Assembly (NCBI RefSeq): GCF_012222965.1
Contig: NZ_CP038241.1
Location: 682,001-746,000, forward strand
From: Allofrancisella inopinata
GTDB lineage: Bacteria; Pseudomonadota; Gammaproteobacteria; Francisellales; Francisellaceae
DNA: 64,000 nucleotides
Direction of reading: 5' to 3'
Both the position numbers and the translations under genes were made by a program. Position 1 is the first letter of the stretch. The number at the start of each line of letters is the position of its first letter. Under the pieces are notes generated by a model. It worked only from the letters and a program-made list of their open reading frames with translations, was not told where the DNA came from and made no database searches. Below are positions 62,687-64,000 of the stretch, in pieces.

Positions 62687-64000
62687 ATGGAAAGTCAAAA
62701 AGAATTCAGAAAAATCGTTATTTTCATATGCATAGTAGCAGCTCTTGGTGGTTTGCTATTTGGTTTAGATCAGGGGTTTATTGCTAATGCTGGCAAAACT
62801 CTTAATCATATATATGGTATTGCAGATGGAAGTATACAAGAGGGTAATTTTAACGCTATTTTAGCTTTTGGTGGGATAGCAGGAACTCTATGTAGTGGCT
62901 TTTTTACTCGTTATTTAGGAAGGAAAAATACTTTACTAGTCGCTGGTTTTTCTTTTCTGATAGGGGCCCTTGTTTCTTCTTTATTGCCACCTATCGAAAT
63001 TCTAACAGCATGTAGATTTACTTTAGGTTTTGGTGTGGGACTAGCTTCTTTTGCAACACCTCTTTACCTAGCTGAAACAGCTCCAACGAAAGTAAGAGGA
63101 GCTATGTCGACACTATTTCAACTTATGATTACTTTTGGGATATTTTTAATATGCCTTACAAACGTGATTATCGTAGAGTTTGTAGGTCATACAAAAATTT
63201 CTCTTACTTTGATGTTTAGTGTAATAACACTGTTTGCATTTTTAATGCTTGTTGGTTGTTTCTTTTTACCAAAAAGCCCTAGATGGTTGATGTTGAAAAA
63301 TAGAGAAGAAGAAGCAAGAGTTATTTTAGCTAAAACCAGAAAAAAAGATGAGGTTGAGCTAGAAATTAGTGAAATTAAGCAAAAGCTTGGAGAGAAAAAA
63401 GTTTCGATAGCAGAAGCTATTGCTAAGAAATATTTTTGGAAAATCTTATTTGTAGGCATAGTTATCCAGATGTTTCAACAACTTGTTGGTATCAATATGA
63501 TGATTTATTATGCACCTAAATTTTTAGAAGGTGCGGGTTTAAATATTATATTAGCTGGGCTAATGGTCTTCTTTGTTAATTTCTTATCTACTTTTCCAGC
63601 GATAAAATGGGTAGAAAAATGGGGTAGGAAAAAGCTATTAACGGTAGGAGCTATAATTATGATGGTCTCTTTATTGATAGCAGCATATAGTTTTTATCTA
63701 ATTGATGTAAGCCATACTACTTCTAACGCTCCAAAATATGTACTACTGGTATTTTGTTTGGTTTATATATTTGGCTTTGCATGTTCTTGGGGACCTGTTG
63801 CTTGGACTTTATGTTCTGAGATTTTTCCACAGAGAGTTCGTGAAGTAGGTCTAACAGTAACAACTATTGTAAACTGGACTTTTGTATATGTGGTTGTAAG
63901 TAATTCAAATGTAATAATGAGTGCAGGTGAATGGGGTAAACCATTATTATTTATCGTATATGCTGGTTTTTGTTTACTTTCTATTATATTTCTTAAATTT
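62687..64000 (+). CDS. Sugar:proton symporter, MFS sugar-porter family (cut by window end)
   Basis: The frame starts at ATG 62687 (MESQKEFRKIV) and stays open to the window edge, about 438 residues seen. Motifs: ALGGLLFGLDQGFIANAG in helix 1, RYLGRKNTLL, CRFTLGFGVGLASFATPLYL in helix 4, GCFFLPKSPRWLM after helix 6, and VIQMFQQLVGINMMIYYAP in helix 7, as in GalP/XylE. It is the second sugar porter in the window. The C-terminus is missing only because the window stops. A minus-strand open frame at 63187-63459 is its shadow. Confidence 0.92.
   Translation, partial: MESQKEFRKIVIFICIVAALGGLLFGLDQGFIANAGKTLNHIYGIADGSIQEGNFNAILAFGGIAGTLCSGFFTRYLGRKNTLLVAGFSFLIGALVSSLLPPIEILTACRFTLGFGVGLASFATPLYLAETAPTKVRGAMSTLFQLMITFGIFLICLTNVIIVEFVGHTKISLTLMFSVITLFAFLMLVGCFFLPKSPRWLMLKNREEEARVILAKTRKKDEVELEISEIKQKLGEKKVSIAEAIAKKYFWKILFVGIVIQMFQQLVGINMMIYYAPKFLEGAGLNIILAGLMVFFVNFLSTFPAIKWVEKWGRKKLLTVGAIIMMVSLLIAAYSFYLIDVSHTTSNAPKYVLLVFCLVYIFGFACSWGPVAWTLCSEIFPQRVREVGLTVTTIVNWTFVYVVVSNSNVIMSAGEWGKPLLFIVYAGFCLLSIIFLKF

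Overview
The window is AT-rich chromosomal DNA from a gammaproteobacterium of the Francisella type. That assignment rests on the protein sequences, on the gene neighbourhoods (lolCD, a Lys/Arg/Orn decarboxylase, gcvT-gcvH-gcvPA-gcvPB, glyQ, murE) and on the base composition. It is an inference from recall, not a database match. Most of the window is ordinary, densely packed housekeeping sequence, but several intergenic gaps and a few coding genes carry mobile or palindromic DNA.

Layout. 1-10.7 kb: end of a RelA/SpoT gene, then recR-ybaB-murG (minus), an extra gcvH, a MazG-like protein, map with a KfrA-like coiled-coil protein, parC-mtnN and a lytic transglycosylase. 10.7-18.7 kb: a strongly folded intergenic region, dnaE, a gap with a solitary insertion-sequence end, an unknown protein with kinase-like landmarks (15054-16418), a lone 5S rRNA gene with its own promoter, and lolC-lolD. 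18.8-24.7 kb is the accessory core: a protein resembling class I glutamine amidotransferases, then three different insertion sequences in tandem (IS256, IS110 and IS4/IS701-like) and a leftover ORF. 24.8-30.4 kb: a minus-strand amino-acid cluster (CtlX-type hydrolase, permease, ornithine cyclodeaminase) divergent from a PLP-dependent decarboxylase. 30.4-35 kb: the glycine cleavage operon. 35-37.5 kb: two unrecognised minus-strand genes. 38-64 kb: glyQ, murE, transporters, a SIS-domain protein, ispG, pgeF, a ubiquinone-type operon (pepP, a nuclease, ygfB, ubiH, ubiI), queA, HAD and deaminase genes, more transporters, ygfZ, rep and the start of a sugar symporter.

The most striking pattern is a family of paired palindromes of about 61-82 bases. 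Each begins GTCAT and ends ATGAC or nearly so, and has two hairpin half-units whose stems differ between copies but stay self-complementary. Copies lie between genes (31989, 38916, 59688) and also in frame inside coding genes: twice in murE (39249, 39615) and once in ubiI (53386). Another copy appears to be the target of the IS110 element: deleting 21896-23082 restores a complete half-unit across the junction. That IS110 element also has a 160-base structured non-coding region upstream of its recombinase, where IS110 bridge RNAs are encoded. The IS256 and IS4-like elements have clear target duplications of 8 and 5 bases.

Functional links: ctlX, ocd and the permease suggest conversion of citrulline or arginine-derived compounds to ornithine and proline. 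The gcv genes, the extra GcvH and the YgfZ protein all belong to one-carbon and lipoyl/Fe-S metabolism. The two best candidates for uncharacterised biology at protein level are the kinase-like protein at 15 kb and the pair at 35-37.5 kb, whose larger member has landmarks of a PLP-dependent fold.
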